Of a stretch of 64,000 bases of DNA, positions 42,693-51,765 are shown piece by piece (positions within the stretch are counted from its first letter, which is position 1; each line of letters begins with the position of its first letter). Position numbers and translations under genes: made by a program. The notes below the pieces were generated by a model. The model saw nothing but the letters and a program-made list of their open reading frames with translations. It was not told the DNA's origin and did not search any database. This DNA comes from Pseudaeromonas paramecii (GTDB lineage: Bacteria > Pseudomonadota > Gammaproteobacteria > Enterobacterales > Aeromonadaceae): NCBI RefSeq assembly GCF_039540575.1, contig NZ_BAABFC010000001.1:124001-188000 (forward strand), given 5' to 3'.

Positions 42693-43835
42693 CTAATTGG
42701 CCGACTGGTAGGCGTAGGCCATCTGCTGCTTCACCGCGTCGCCCAGTTGCCAGACCGCCATGGCGTAATAGACGCTGCGGTTGTAGCGGGTGATAGTGTT
42801 GAAGTTGGGCAGGCCATACCAATACTCATAGCCCTTGCCCACATCCAGTCGCAGCAGGGTGGCTTCGGCGTGATGCACTGGACCCACTGGCTTTAGCCCG
42901 GCCGCTTGCAGGGTGCGCAGCGGATAACTGTGCTGCAGACCTGCCTCCAGACCCTTGGCTTGGCCCCGGGCCTTCACCGCCACCGTATCATTGGGGGTCC
43001 AGCCATGGGCGCGGAAATAGTTGGCCACGCTGCCGATGGCATCTTCGGGATCCCACAGATCCGTCTTGCCATCGCCATTGAAGTCCACCGCATAGGCCTT
43101 GAAGGAGGAGGGCATGAACTGGCAGTAGCCCATGGCGCCGGCGAAGGAGCCGCGCAGCTCATGGGCATCGACGGCGTCTTCCCGGGCCATCAGCAGGAAG
43201 TTCTCCAGCTCGCCGGTGAAGAAGGTTTCGCGTCGGGGATAGTCAAACGCCAGGGTAGCCAGGGCATCCAGCAGGCGGGTATTGCCCATCACCCGGCCCC
43301 AGCGGGTCTCCACCCCTATGATGCCGACGATGATCTCCGGCGGTACCCCATACTGCTGTTGGGCACGTCTGAGTGTCTCGTCATGCTCCTGCCAGAAATC
43401 CACCCCATTTTGCACATTGGGCGTGGTGATGAATTTCTGCCGGTAACGCAGCCAGGCACCGTTTGGTCCTGTGGGGGTGGCACTGGAGGGGGCCTGGTTA
43501 TCCATCAGCCGCAGCACATAATCCAGACGCTGGGCATGATTGATCCAGTAGGTGAGCTGATCCCTGTCGTACTGGTGTTTGACCACCATGTAATCGATGA
43601 ACTGCTGGGCCTTGGGGTGAGCGGCATAGTCCCCCAGCGGCTGGTCGTCAGTCGGCTGGCCTGCCTTGAGCTTGCGCTGGTCCTGCAACCAGGAGCCGGT
43701 GGTGGCAGGGGGGACGGAGGGTAACAACTTGCTGTCGGTCTGGACAGTGGCGGCGTGAGTCACGGGCGCGTTGCTGCTGCAGGCGCTCAGCAGTGGCAAC
43801 AGGCCCACTAATATGGGGGCGACGTGGTGGCGCAT
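42693..43835 (-). CDS. mltB: Lytic murein transglycosylase B
   Basis: 380 aa lipoprotein. The N-terminal signal MRHHVAPILVGLLPLLSAC has a lipobox (LSAC), with Cys19 acylated. The catalytic Glu lies in IIGVETRWGRVMG. GYCQFMPSSFKAYAVDFNGDGKTDLWDPEDAIGSVANYF is the hallmark of SltB1/MltB with its Ca-binding-like loop. It cleaves peptidoglycan to 1,6-anhydro-muropeptides. Slightly longer than E. coli MltB because of a linker after the lipobox. Confidence 0.94.
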   Translation of the reverse strand: MRHHVAPILVGLLPLLSACSSNAPVTHAATVQTDSKLLPSVPPATTGSWLQDQRKLKAGQPTDDQPLGDYAAHPKAQQFIDYMVVKHQYDRDQLTYWINHAQRLDYVLRLMDNQAPSSATPTGPNGAWLRYRQKFITTPNVQNGVDFWQEHDETLRRAQQQYGVPPEIIVGIIGVETRWGRVMGNTRLLDALATLAFDYPRRETFFTGELENFLLMAREDAVDAHELRGSFAGAMGYCQFMPSSFKAYAVDFNGDGKTDLWDPEDAIGSVANYFRAHGWTPNDTVAVKARGQAKGLEAGLQHSYPLRTLQAAGLKPVGPVHHAEATLLRLDVGKGYEYWYGLPNFNTITRYNRSVYYAMAVWQLGDAVKQQMAYAYQSAN

Positions 43836-43897
43836 GAGGTGTCCCTATCGGGGTGAAATCCAAAAAATAGCCGAGGTTGAGTCCTGGCGGGATCGGC

Positions 43898-43926
43898 ACT
43901 TTACCCCAGCCGATGGCGCCAGTAAA
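43898..43926 (-). promoter_or_regulatory. mltB promoter
   Basis: Minus strand -35 TTTACT (43921-43926), 17-base spacer, -10 TAAAGT (43898-43903), about 60 bases before the ATG. The rest of the 171-base gap to cdd shows no gene. Confidence 0.55.
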
Positions 43927-44006
43927 ACCCGGAATGTGGCCGGAAAATCGATGGCTCAGCCGCCATTCAGCCTGACGACCAGGATGCAGGCTGAACCGGG
44001 CATAAA

Positions 44007-44918
44007 CTACGGCCGCTCCGCCACCGGCTGGGGCACGGCAAGGTAGTCCAGTGTCGCCGGACACAAGCTGGCCAGCACGGTTTGGGCACTGGTCAACTGG
44101 GAGGTCGCGGCCCGGGCCTCCACCAGGGCGGCACGGCGGATCTGGCGCAGATCCCAGCCCTGCAGATGGGCCATGGCCAAGGCCGACTGCATGGCCGGCA
44201 GGGAGGGGTTGTAGGCGGCATTCTCGGCGCTGCGGCCCGTGATGATCTGGCCCGTGGCCGATGCCAATGCCACCCCGGCCAAGGCGCCGGAATAGGGGGC
44301 ATAGCTGGCCTCGGCGGCGGTGCGGGCGTGCTGCAACAGGCTATCGCCATCCAGGGGCGCCAGTGGTTGGCAGTGCGGACTCATCAGCACCTGGGTGATG
44401 CCCAGATCCGTCGGACCAAAGGCGTACGGCAGCAGCTGCGTCAGGCTAAAGCGGCCCTGGGGCAGCTGGATTTGCACCCCTGGACCGCCCTGGGTCTCAT
44501 TGATGAACTGCCGGCAGTGGCCGCAGGGGGAGGCGTTGACCGTCAGGCTGAGGAGGCGGGTTTCACCGGCCAGCCAGGCGTGGTTGATGGCGGACTGCTC
44601 GGCATGAATGCTGGCGCCCAATGGTTGATCCGGGAATTCGAAATTGGCGCCGAAGTAGCGAGTGCCACTGGCCGCCAGGGCGATGACCCCCACGTTGAAA
44701 TGGCTGATGGGGGTATGGGCATAGGCCGCCGCCACCGGCAGCAGGGCCAGACTCAAGGCCGTATCGTCCAGGCCGCTTCGGCCCTGCAAGGCCTGCCATT
44801 GGCTTGCACTCAAACGGGCCGCCGCCCCGTGTGCCTGGTTGGCTTCGAGCTGTTCGGCTAACAGGCTGGCCAGTGGGGTGGGCAGGGTGGCGATGGCATC
44901 GAGGACGGCGGTGAACAT
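44007..44918 (-). CDS. cdd: Cytidine deaminase
   Basis: 303 aa, dimeric E. coli-type enzyme (294 aa) with duplicated domains. Catalytic site HAEQSAINHA (His and Glu) plus zinc cysteines SPCGHCRQF; FNVGVIALAASGTRYFGANFEF is typical. The C-terminal half is the inactive repeat. ATG at 44918 has AGGAG 7 bases upstream; a longer in-frame start lacks one. The order yohJ-yohK-cdd equals E. coli. Confidence 0.95.
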   Translation of the reverse strand: MFTAVLDAIATLPTPLASLLAEQLEANQAHGAAARLSASQWQALQGRSGLDDTALSLALLPVAAAYAHTPISHFNVGVIALAASGTRYFGANFEFPDQPLGASIHAEQSAINHAWLAGETRLLSLTVNASPCGHCRQFINETQGGPGVQIQLPQGRFSLTQLLPYAFGPTDLGITQVLMSPHCQPLAPLDGDSLLQHARTAAEASYAPYSGALAGVALASATGQIITGRSAENAAYNPSLPAMQSALAMAHLQGWDLRQIRRAALVEARAATSQLTSAQTVLASLCPATLDYLAVPQPVAERP

Positions 44919-44985
44919 GAGGCGCTCCTGGCTCGGATGAGGGAAACATAAACGGGGCGCCATGGTAGGAGGGAGCGCCCCGTCA

Positions 44986-45007
44986 AAATGTGATCCCTAT
45001 CGTGCTT
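44986..45007. promoter_or_regulatory. Possible CRP site upstream of cdd
   Basis: 22-base element with one perfect half-site AAATGTGAT, 6 bases, then a weak TCGTG half. E. coli cdd is CRP/CytR controlled, which makes the match more plausible. It lies 68-89 bases ahead of the cdd ATG. Confidence 0.35.
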
Positions 45008-45062
45008 GAGGAACCGTTTTAAAATCAAACGTTTTTAAATTCTGACGCCGTGAACTGCCCCA

Positions 45063-45740
45063 TCAAGCCAGCAGATGAAACAGCAGGGGTGCCACCAGGG
45101 CGGTGAGGATGCCGCACAGCACCATGGCCAGGGAGGAGAAGGCGCCCTGTTCCACCCCCTGCTCTGCGGCGGCGGCCGTGCCCACCGCGTGGGAGCAAGC
45201 CCCCATGGCCAGCCCCTGGGCGTGGGGATCCTTGACACCGAACAGCTTGAGCAGCGGAAAACCGATGAGGGCCCCCAGTATGCCCACCAGGATGACGATG
45301 GCCACGGCAATATCCGGGATCCCGCCCAGGCTCTGGCTGACGCTCATGGCCAGGGGGGTGGTGATGGAACGGGTTGCCACCGAACTGAGCATGTCGCGAG
45401 GCGTATGCAGGAAATGTCCCAGCAGCAGAGTGCCCGCCACGCTGATGAGCACCGCCAGCAGGCAGCACAGCAGGATCGGCAGCAGCTTGGCACGGATGTG
45501 GCGCATCTGGCTGTACAGGGGCAGTGCCAGGGCCACCACCGCCGGCTCCAGGAAGAAGGTGATGGGCGCCGTGCCGGCCTTGTACTGCTCCAGCGGCAGT
45601 TGCCAGATGGCCAGCAGGCCCATGATGATCAGCATGGGGATCAGCACGGGATTGATGAACGGCAGGGGGAAGCGGCGATAGAGGGCTCGGGTCAGCAGGT
45701 AGAGCGCCAGGGTCAAGGGCAGGGCCAGGTAGAAGATCAT
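45063..45740 (-). CDS. yohK: LrgB/CidB-family membrane protein (YohK-like)
   Basis: 225 aa with about six transmembrane helices. LrgB family features: VIxMLIIMGLLAIW, FFLEPAVVALALPLY, SVATRSITTPLAMSVSQSLGG, and SHAVGTAAAAEQG. Paired with a LrgA/CidA protein in the usual way. E. coli YohK is proposed to form an effector of CidA-like holin-type export; the function remains uncertain. It starts 4 bases before the yohJ stop. Confidence 0.92.
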   Translation of the reverse strand: MIFYLALPLTLALYLLTRALYRRFPLPFINPVLIPMLIIMGLLAIWQLPLEQYKAGTAPITFFLEPAVVALALPLYSQMRHIRAKLLPILLCCLLAVLISVAGTLLLGHFLHTPRDMLSSVATRSITTPLAMSVSQSLGGIPDIAVAIVILVGILGALIGFPLLKLFGVKDPHAQGLAMGACSHAVGTAAAAEQGVEQGAFSSLAMVLCGILTALVAPLLFHLLA

Positions 45741-46108
45741 TGGTTCAACCTCTGATACAGACGGCCCACCACCAGCAATATCAGGGTGATGCCGGCCAAC
45801 ACGTTGAGCATTATGAGCAGCAGGGAATCGGCGAAGGCGTCCAGATAGGCCAGCAGGCCGACTCCCACCGGAATAAACAGCAGGGCCATGTGCCGCAGCA
45901 GCACACCGGCGCCGGCTTCCACCCAGCGCAGTTTCACTACTTGCAGATTCAGCAGGACAAACAGCAGCAACATGCCCAGAATACTGCCCGGAAAACTAAA
46001 TGGCAGCAGGGCGGCCATGGCTTTGCCGGCCCACAGGCAGGCAAACAGCACCAAGGCATCCCGTAACAGCACGCAGGCTAAGCGCAAACGGGGCAACAAC
46101 CACGCCAT
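45737..46108 (-). CDS. yohJ: CidA/LrgA-family holin-like protein (YohJ-like)
   Basis: 123 aa with four predicted transmembrane helices and short loops. Family features: LFACLWAGKAMAALLPFSFPGSILGMLLLFVLL, WVEAGAGVLLRHMALLFIPVGVGLL. I start it at the ATG 46108, which has CGGAG 6 bases upstream; a GTG ten codons earlier is weaker. First gene of yohJ-yohK-cdd. Confidence 0.92.
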   Translation of the reverse strand: MAWLLPRLRLACVLLRDALVLFACLWAGKAMAALLPFSFPGSILGMLLLFVLLNLQVVKLRWVEAGAGVLLRHMALLFIPVGVGLLAYLDAFADSLLLIMLNVLAGITLILLVVGRLYQRLNQ

Positions 46109-46138
46109 GATGACTCCGAAAAATGAAGAGGGGGTCAC

Positions 46139-46166
46139 AGTTTAGCAGAGTTGACCTAGGACGAAA
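46139..46166 (-). promoter_or_regulatory. Candidate yohJ promoter
   Basis: Minus strand -35 TTTCGT (46161-46166), 16-base spacer, -10 TAAACT (46139-46144). The plus strand of the same gap carries TTGACC (46151-46156) and TAGGCT (46175-46180), a weak candidate for the GH36 gene. Confidence 0.4.
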
Positions 46167-46231
46167 GTCGGCATTAGGCTGTCCATCCAAAACAAATATC
46201 ATAAAAACGAAGGAAATCAGGGTAATACGCT

Positions 46232-48082
46232 ATGAGTAGTCAACCCATGCCCAAGGGGCCAACCCCTTGGCTGCAGGCTTTTCGCCAAGGCTTGCTTATC
46301 CAGGCCCAAGCGCTGCCGGGATTTGCTCTGCCCATGTGGCAGGCCGACGAGGTGGTGGTGCGCTGGGACGGCCCCGCATTGCAGCAGGCCGCCGGTCGTC
46401 AGTCACTGACTAGCTCCCAGGAGGGCCATGAGGCCACCGAGTGGATCCTGTATGACGGCCATCCCTTCAAGGAACCTGTGTTCGAGATCTACGGTGAGGG
46501 TTATCAGATGCTGGCCCAGACCGCCGGCACCTGGGATGCCCCCAAGCCGGTGGGCCGCTGCCCCGATGCCAGCTATGGTCTGGGGGCGGAAAAAGGCTAT
46601 CACAGCTGCTACAACCTGCTGCTGGTGCGTCAGGCCAACGGCTGGACCCTGATGGGCTTTACCGCCTGCCGCGAGTTTGTCGGCGTGTTCCGGCTCTATC
46701 CGGGGGGCCGATTACAGATCCTGATGGATACCGATGGGAGACAGCCAGCCAATGGCGAAACCTGGCAGAGCGAGCCGCTGTTTATCACCCAGGGGCCGAC
46801 CCGCGAAGCTGTGCTGGAGCAGCTGGCCCAGCGGATCTGCGCCCAGCATCCGCCCCTGACCTCGGCCGGCCGTCCCACCGGCTGGTGCTCCTGGTATCAC
46901 TACTATGCCGATGTCAGCCGCGCCGACATCGAAGAGAACCTCAGCCAGTTGCAGGCTCACTGGCCTGGCTTGGAATTTGTGCAGATCGACGATGGCTTTC
47001 AGGCCGCCATGGGGGACTGGCTGCGGCCCAGCGACAAGTTCGCCGGCGGTCTGGCGCCCCTGGTGGCGCAGATCCGGGCGCAAGGGGCAGAGCCTGCCTT
47101 GTGGCTGGCGCCCTTTATTGCCGAACCCAATTCCCAGCTGTTCCAGTCCCATCCGGAGTGGTTTATCCACGACCGGCAGGGTCGGCCCATTCCCGCCGAG
47201 CAGGTGACCTATGGCGGCTGGCGCTGCACTCCCTGGTACTGCCTGGATGGCAGTCATCCTGAGGTGCAGGCCCACCTGCGGGGGCTGTTTGCCACCTTGC
47301 GGCGCGACTACGGCATCCGCTACTTCAAGCTCGATGCCCTCTATTGGGGGCTGCTGCCGGCGGGTGACCGGCACGATGGGGGCAGCCGGGTGGCCGCCTA
47401 TCGCGCGGGCCTGGCGGCCATGCTGGCGGGGGCCGGGGCGGACGCCTTCTTGCTGGGGTGCAACGCGCCCCTGTGGCCCAGCCTGGGGCTGGTACACGGC
47501 ATGCGGGTGGCGGATGACGTGGAGCGCAGCGGCCCGCGCTTTCGTCAGCTGGCGCGGGAGATCTTCTACCGCAGCTGGCAGGCGGACCGCCTGTGGCGGC
47601 TGGATCCCGACTGCCTGTGCCTGCTGGACATTCCGGGTCAGCAGGCCTGCCCGGCCGAATACGACTTTCACCTGGCCACCCTGGTGGCCGCCGGTGGCAG
47701 CCTGCTGCTGGGGGATCGGCTGCAGGCCCTGGGCTCGGCATGGCAGGCCAAGGTGGCCCGCCTGCAAGCCCTGACCGAGGCGGGGGTGCCGCCGCTGCGC
47801 TTCACCGATACCAGTTTTGATCAGGGGTGGGTGCGCTTCGAGGATCACTGGCTGGGCTGCCTGTTCAACTGGCAGGGCGAGCCCAAGCCCGTCACCTTGC
47901 CGCTGGGCAGTCAGGACTTCTGGGAACAGCGGCCGCTGGCGGTCGAACAGATCCTGGCACCCTACGGCGCCCTGGTGATCCAGGTGCCGGTGGCGCCCCA
48001 TCGGGCTTTGGGACTGCCGGAGGGGGGCCAGGTTGCCACTCAGACGGGGAATAGTGCTGCCGTGTCCATCCCCCTGAGCTAG
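46232..48082 (+). CDS. GH36-type alpha-galactosidase
   Basis: 616 aa, cytoplasmic (no signal peptide). Clan-D glycoside hydrolase pattern: PTGWCSWYHYYADVSRADIEENL, FVQIDDGFQAAMGDWLRPSDKF (the catalytic-domain first strand), GAEPALWLAPFIAEPNSQLF, the nucleophile Asp in YGIRYFKLDALYWG, and VADDVERSG with the likely acid/base Asp. An N-terminal beta-rich domain of about 200 residues precedes the barrel. Its likely substrate is an alpha-galactoside, but no transporter or other sugar gene is adjacent. Ribosome binding site is indistinct. Confidence 0.84.
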   Translation: MSSQPMPKGPTPWLQAFRQGLLIQAQALPGFALPMWQADEVVVRWDGPALQQAAGRQSLTSSQEGHEATEWILYDGHPFKEPVFEIYGEGYQMLAQTAGTWDAPKPVGRCPDASYGLGAEKGYHSCYNLLLVRQANGWTLMGFTACREFVGVFRLYPGGRLQILMDTDGRQPANGETWQSEPLFITQGPTREAVLEQLAQRICAQHPPLTSAGRPTGWCSWYHYYADVSRADIEENLSQLQAHWPGLEFVQIDDGFQAAMGDWLRPSDKFAGGLAPLVAQIRAQGAEPALWLAPFIAEPNSQLFQSHPEWFIHDRQGRPIPAEQVTYGGWRCTPWYCLDGSHPEVQAHLRGLFATLRRDYGIRYFKLDALYWGLLPAGDRHDGGSRVAAYRAGLAAMLAGAGADAFLLGCNAPLWPSLGLVHGMRVADDVERSGPRFRQLAREIFYRSWQADRLWRLDPDCLCLLDIPGQQACPAEYDFHLATLVAAGGSLLLGDRLQALGSAWQAKVARLQALTEAGVPPLRFTDTSFDQGWVRFEDHWLGCLFNWQGEPKPVTLPLGSQDFWEQRPLAVEQILAPYGALVIQVPVAPHRALGLPEGGQVATQTGNSAAVSIPLS

Positions 48083-48124
48083 TCGGACTTGTGCCCTGCC
48101 CAGCAGCGGGGCATACTTTTGGCC

Positions 48125-48211
48125 ACTTGTCGGAGTGCCCCCCGGGGCTGAGACCGTTAATTCGGGATCCGTTGAACCTGATCAGGTTAATACCTGCGAA
48201 GGGATACAAGG
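48125..48211 (+). promoter_or_regulatory. TPP riboswitch (THI element) of thiC
   Basis: Consensus pieces are present: P1 arm CTTGT (48126-48130) pairing with ACAAG (48206-48210), GGGGCTGAGA (TPP pyrimidine-sensing arm), and GAACCTGATCAGGTTAATA followed by CCTGCGAAGGGA (pyrophosphate arm). It lies 166 bases ahead of the thiC ATG. No strong terminator with a T-run is seen in that leader, so control may be of translation or by Rho. The rest of the leader (48212-48376) holds a CTCCC/GGGAG hairpin but no gene. Confidence 0.95.
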
Positions 48212-48376
48212 CGCCAATGGCTTGCCGTCCACCGATAGATCGCCAGGACGACACTGGAAGGGCGCCGACCCAGACGACCTGTCTGTTTGTCGGCGTCCAG
48301 CTCCCACCCCGGGAGTCCGCCAACCCGCCCTCAACACTTCAGACAAGCAAACCCACAACCCAAGGTGAGCTTTGCT

Positions 48377-50263
48377 ATGTCGACAGAAACTCAAACCCGC
48401 GCGTCCCTCACTGACGCTACCGCTCCCTCCCGCCGCGAGCGCCGTGCCCAGGCCAGGGCCTATATCGGCCAGCTGGCCGGGGAGAGCTTCCCCAACTCGG
48501 ATCGCCTGTACGTCACCGGCAGCCGGCCGGATATCCGGGTACCCATGCGCCGCATCCACCTCTCGCCGACCCTGGTGGGGGGCACGCCGGAGGCGCCTGT
48601 GCTGGAGGCCAATGCCCCCGTGCTGGTGTATGACACCGCCGGCGCCTACGGCGATCCCGCGGCCCAGCTGGATGTGAGCCAGGGGCTGCCTCGCCTGCGG
48701 GATGCCTGGATCGAAGAACGGGGGGATTGTGCGCCCGTGGCCGCCACCGCCAGCCTGACCCGGGCTCATCGCCAGGCCATCACGGCGGCGGATCTGCCGC
48801 GCATGGCGCAGACGGCGCCGATCCGTTGTGCCAAACCGGGTCAACGTCCCACCCAGCTGGCCTATGCCCGGGCCGGCATCATCACCCCGGAGATGGAGTT
48901 CATCGCCCTGCGGGAGAGCCAGGGGCTGGCCGATGGGGGGATCAGCGCCGAGTTTGTGCGAGCCGAGGTGGCCGCCGGCCGGGCCATCATCCCCGCCAAC
49001 GTCAACCACCCGGAGGCCGAGCCCATGATCATAGGCCGCAACTTCCTGGTGAAGATCAACGCCAACATAGGCAACTCGTCGGTCACCTCCAGCATCGAAG
49101 AGGAGGTGGAGAAGCTGGTGTGGGCCACCCGCTGGGGCGCCGACACCGTGATGGATCTCTCCACCGGCCGGCACATCCACGAGACCCGGGAGTGGATCTT
49201 GCGCAACAGCCCGGTACCCATCGGTACCGTGCCCATGTACCAGGCGCTGGAGAAGGTCAACGGCAAGGCCGAGGATCTGACCTGGGCGCTGATGCGCGAC
49301 ACCCTGATCGAGCAGGCGGAGCAGGGGGTGGACTACTTCACCATTCACGCCGGTCTGCTGCTGGCCTACGTGCCCCTCACTGCCAAGCGGGTCACCGGCA
49401 TCGTCTCCCGCGGCGGCTCCATCATCGCCAAGTGGTGCCTGGCCCACCATGAGGAGAACTTCCTCTACACCCATTTTCGCGAGATCTGCGCGATCTGCGC
49501 CCAGTACGACGTGGCCCTCTCCCTGGGGGATGGCCTGCGGCCCGGCTCCATCGCCGATGCCAACGACGAGGCCCAGTTCGCCGAGCTGCGTACCCTGGGC
49601 GAGCTGACCCAGATCGCCTGGCAATACGATGTGCAGGTGATGATAGAAGGCCCGGGCCACGTACCGCTGCACCTGATCCAGGCCAACATGGACGAGCAGT
49701 TGAAACACTGCCACGGCGCCCCCTTCTACACGCTAGGTCCCCTGACCACCGACATAGCCCCGGGTTACGATCACTTCACCTCCGGCATAGGTGCGGCACT
49801 CATCGGCTCGTTTGGCTGCGCCATGCTCTGCTACGTTACCCCCAAGGAGCACCTGGGGTTGCCCGGCAAGGAGGACGTCAAGCAGGGGCTCATCGCCTAC
49901 AAGATTGCCGCCCATGCCGCCGATCTGGCCAAGGGCCATCCCACCGCCCGCATACGGGATGACGCCATGTCCAAGGCGCGCTTTGAGTTCCGCTGGGAGG
50001 ATCAGTTCAACTTGGCACTGGATCCCATGACGGCCCGGGCGCTGCACGACGAGGACCTGCCTCAGGCCTCCGGCAAGCTGGCGCATTTTTGCTCCATGTG
50101 CGGCCCCAAGTTCTGCTCCATGAAGATAAGCCAAGAGGTGCGGGCCATGGAGGCCGAGAAAGAGGCCGCACGGCAGGCCGGCATGCAGGCCCAGTCGGCG
50201 CGCTTCGTGGCCGAAGGCAGCGAACTCTACCAGCCGGTGCTGGACGGCGAGGGCCGGCCATGA
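48377..50263 (+). CDS. thiC: Phosphomethylpyrimidine synthase
   Basis: 628 aa radical-SAM enzyme that turns AIR into HMP-P for thiamine. The C-terminal cluster motif CSMCGPKFCSMKI (Cx2Cx4C) is present. Other hallmarks: RGDCAPVAATASL region, TVMDLSTGRHIHETREWI, NSPVPIGTVPMYQAL, FTIHAGLLLAYVPL, and IEGPGHVPLHLIQANM. ATG at 48377 has AAGGTGAG 7 bases upstream. A riboswitch controls the operon. Overlaps thiDE by 4 bases. Confidence 0.97.
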   Translation: MSTETQTRASLTDATAPSRRERRAQARAYIGQLAGESFPNSDRLYVTGSRPDIRVPMRRIHLSPTLVGGTPEAPVLEANAPVLVYDTAGAYGDPAAQLDVSQGLPRLRDAWIEERGDCAPVAATASLTRAHRQAITAADLPRMAQTAPIRCAKPGQRPTQLAYARAGIITPEMEFIALRESQGLADGGISAEFVRAEVAAGRAIIPANVNHPEAEPMIIGRNFLVKINANIGNSSVTSSIEEEVEKLVWATRWGADTVMDLSTGRHIHETREWILRNSPVPIGTVPMYQALEKVNGKAEDLTWALMRDTLIEQAEQGVDYFTIHAGLLLAYVPLTAKRVTGIVSRGGSIIAKWCLAHHEENFLYTHFREICAICAQYDVALSLGDGLRPGSIADANDEAQFAELRTLGELTQIAWQYDVQVMIEGPGHVPLHLIQANMDEQLKHCHGAPFYTLGPLTTDIAPGYDHFTSGIGAALIGSFGCAMLCYVTPKEHLGLPGKEDVKQGLIAYKIAAHAADLAKGHPTARIRDDAMSKARFEFRWEDQFNLALDPMTARALHDEDLPQASGKLAHFCSMCGPKFCSMKISQEVRAMEAEKEAARQAGMQAQSARFVAEGSELYQPVLDGEGRP

Positions 50264-51765
50264 GCCGTCCCATCGTCTGGAGCCTGGCGGGGTCGGATTG
50301 CGGCGGCGGTGCCGGCCTGCAGGCGGATCTGCTGACCATCCAGGATCTGGGGGGCCATGGCTGCACCCTGGTCACCGCCATCACGGCGCAAAATTCCGTG
50401 GCGGTCACGGCGGTGGCGCCCGTCAGCCTGGCGCTGCTGGAGGCCCAGCGCACCGCCTTGGCCGAAGACCTCTGGCCCGCCGCCATCAAGGTGGGGCTAT
50501 TGGCAAGCGATGAGCAGCTAGCCTGGCTCAGCGACTGGTTGGCCGAACTGGCGCCCGGGCAGCGGCCCCCGGTGATCTACGATCCTGTGCAGGTGGCCAG
50601 CACGGGCCAGGTCATGGGCCGGCTGGTCCAGTCCGACGGTTGGGATCGGCTGCTGCCGCAGCTGACCCTGATCACCCCCAACCTGCCGGAGCTGGCGGCC
50701 CTCACCGGGCTGCCGGTGGACACGCCGGAGCAGATTGAGCGCGCCGCCGCCGAGCTGCAATCCCGGGGCGCCGCCGCCGTGCTGGTCAAGGGGGGGCACG
50801 GGGCGGGGCCGATCTGTCTCGATTACCTGCTCACATCGAGTCAATCCCTGTGGCTGGCGGCACCCAGACTCACTACCCGCCACGGTCACGGCACCGGCTG
50901 CAGCGACGCCAGTGCCATCGCCACCCTGTTGGCCCGGGGGGATGCCCTGGTTGACGCCGTCACCCTGGCGCGGGCCTATTTGCAACAGGGGCTCGCGGCG
51001 GCCGAGGGCGTGGGGCAGGGGCCTGGCCCCTTGGCGCGGCTGGGCGTACCCCATGGCCGGCAGCACCTGCCGCTGGTCTTTGCCAGCGCCGCAGCGGCTC
51101 TGGCGCCTGCATCTGAGCCATTCGCCCCTTGCCCTGCCCGGCTGGGGCTCTATCCGGTGGTGGACTCCCTTGCCTGGATCGAGCGGCTGCTGCAGTGGGG
51201 CGTGCGCACCCTGCAGCTGCGCATCAAGGATCCGCATGATCCGACCCTTGAAGAGCAGATCATCCGCGCCATCGCCCTGGGGCGGCAATACGGAGCGCGG
51301 CTGTTTATCAACGACTACTGGCAACTGGCCATTCGCCATGGCGCCTACGGCGTGCACCTGGGACAGGAGGATCTGGAGATTGCGGATCTGGCGGTCATCC
51401 GCCGCGCCGGCCTGCGGCTGGGCGTCTCCACCCACGGCCACGGCGAGCTGGCCCGGGCCCTGGCGCTGCGGCCCTCCTACATCGCCTTGGGGCACATCTT
51501 CCCCACCCAGACCAAGCAGATGCCGTCCGCGCCTCAGGGACTCAAGCGGCTGGCGGAGGCGGTGCAACTGCTGGAAGGCTACCCGGCGGTGGCCATCGGC
51601 GGCATCAGCATCGAGCGGGTGGCGGGGGTGCTCTCCACCGGCGTCGCCAGTGTGGCCCTGGTGAGCGCCATCACCCAGGCGGCGGATCCCCAGGCCGTCA
51701 CCCGAGCGCTGCTGGCCCAGGTGGGGGCAGGTGGCGAGGCGGAGGTGTCGAATGTCGTCTGCTGA
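50260..51765 (+). CDS. ThiD-ThiE fusion (HMP kinase / thiamine phosphate synthase)
   Basis: 501 aa. Residues 1-265 are ThiD: SLAGSDCGGGAGLQADLLTIQDLGGHGCT, LITPNLPELAALTG, and the catalytic Cys in HGHGTGCSDASAIA. Residues about 300-495 are ThiE: LYPVVDSLAWIERLLQWGVRTLQLRIKD, LFINDYWQLAIRHGAYGVHLGQEDL, IALGHIFPTQTK, and AIGGIS. This joins the pyrimidine-phosphate kinase and the coupling enzyme. It starts inside the thiC stop and overlaps thiF by 14 bases. Confidence 0.95.
   Translation: MSRPIVWSLAGSDCGGGAGLQADLLTIQDLGGHGCTLVTAITAQNSVAVTAVAPVSLALLEAQRTALAEDLWPAAIKVGLLASDEQLAWLSDWLAELAPGQRPPVIYDPVQVASTGQVMGRLVQSDGWDRLLPQLTLITPNLPELAALTGLPVDTPEQIERAAAELQSRGAAAVLVKGGHGAGPICLDYLLTSSQSLWLAAPRLTTRHGHGTGCSDASAIATLLARGDALVDAVTLARAYLQQGLAAAEGVGQGPGPLARLGVPHGRQHLPLVFASAAAALAPASEPFAPCPARLGLYPVVDSLAWIERLLQWGVRTLQLRIKDPHDPTLEEQIIRAIALGRQYGARLFINDYWQLAIRHGAYGVHLGQEDLEIADLAVIRRAGLRLGVSTHGHGELARALALRPSYIALGHIFPTQTKQMPSAPQGLKRLAEAVQLLEGYPAVAIGGISIERVAGVLSTGVASVALVSAITQAADPQAVTRALLAQVGAGGEAEVSNVVC

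Noticed and set aside
48182..49714. 510-codon minus-strand frame over thiC
   Set aside because: Antisense to thiC and the riboswitch leader; no domain pattern.
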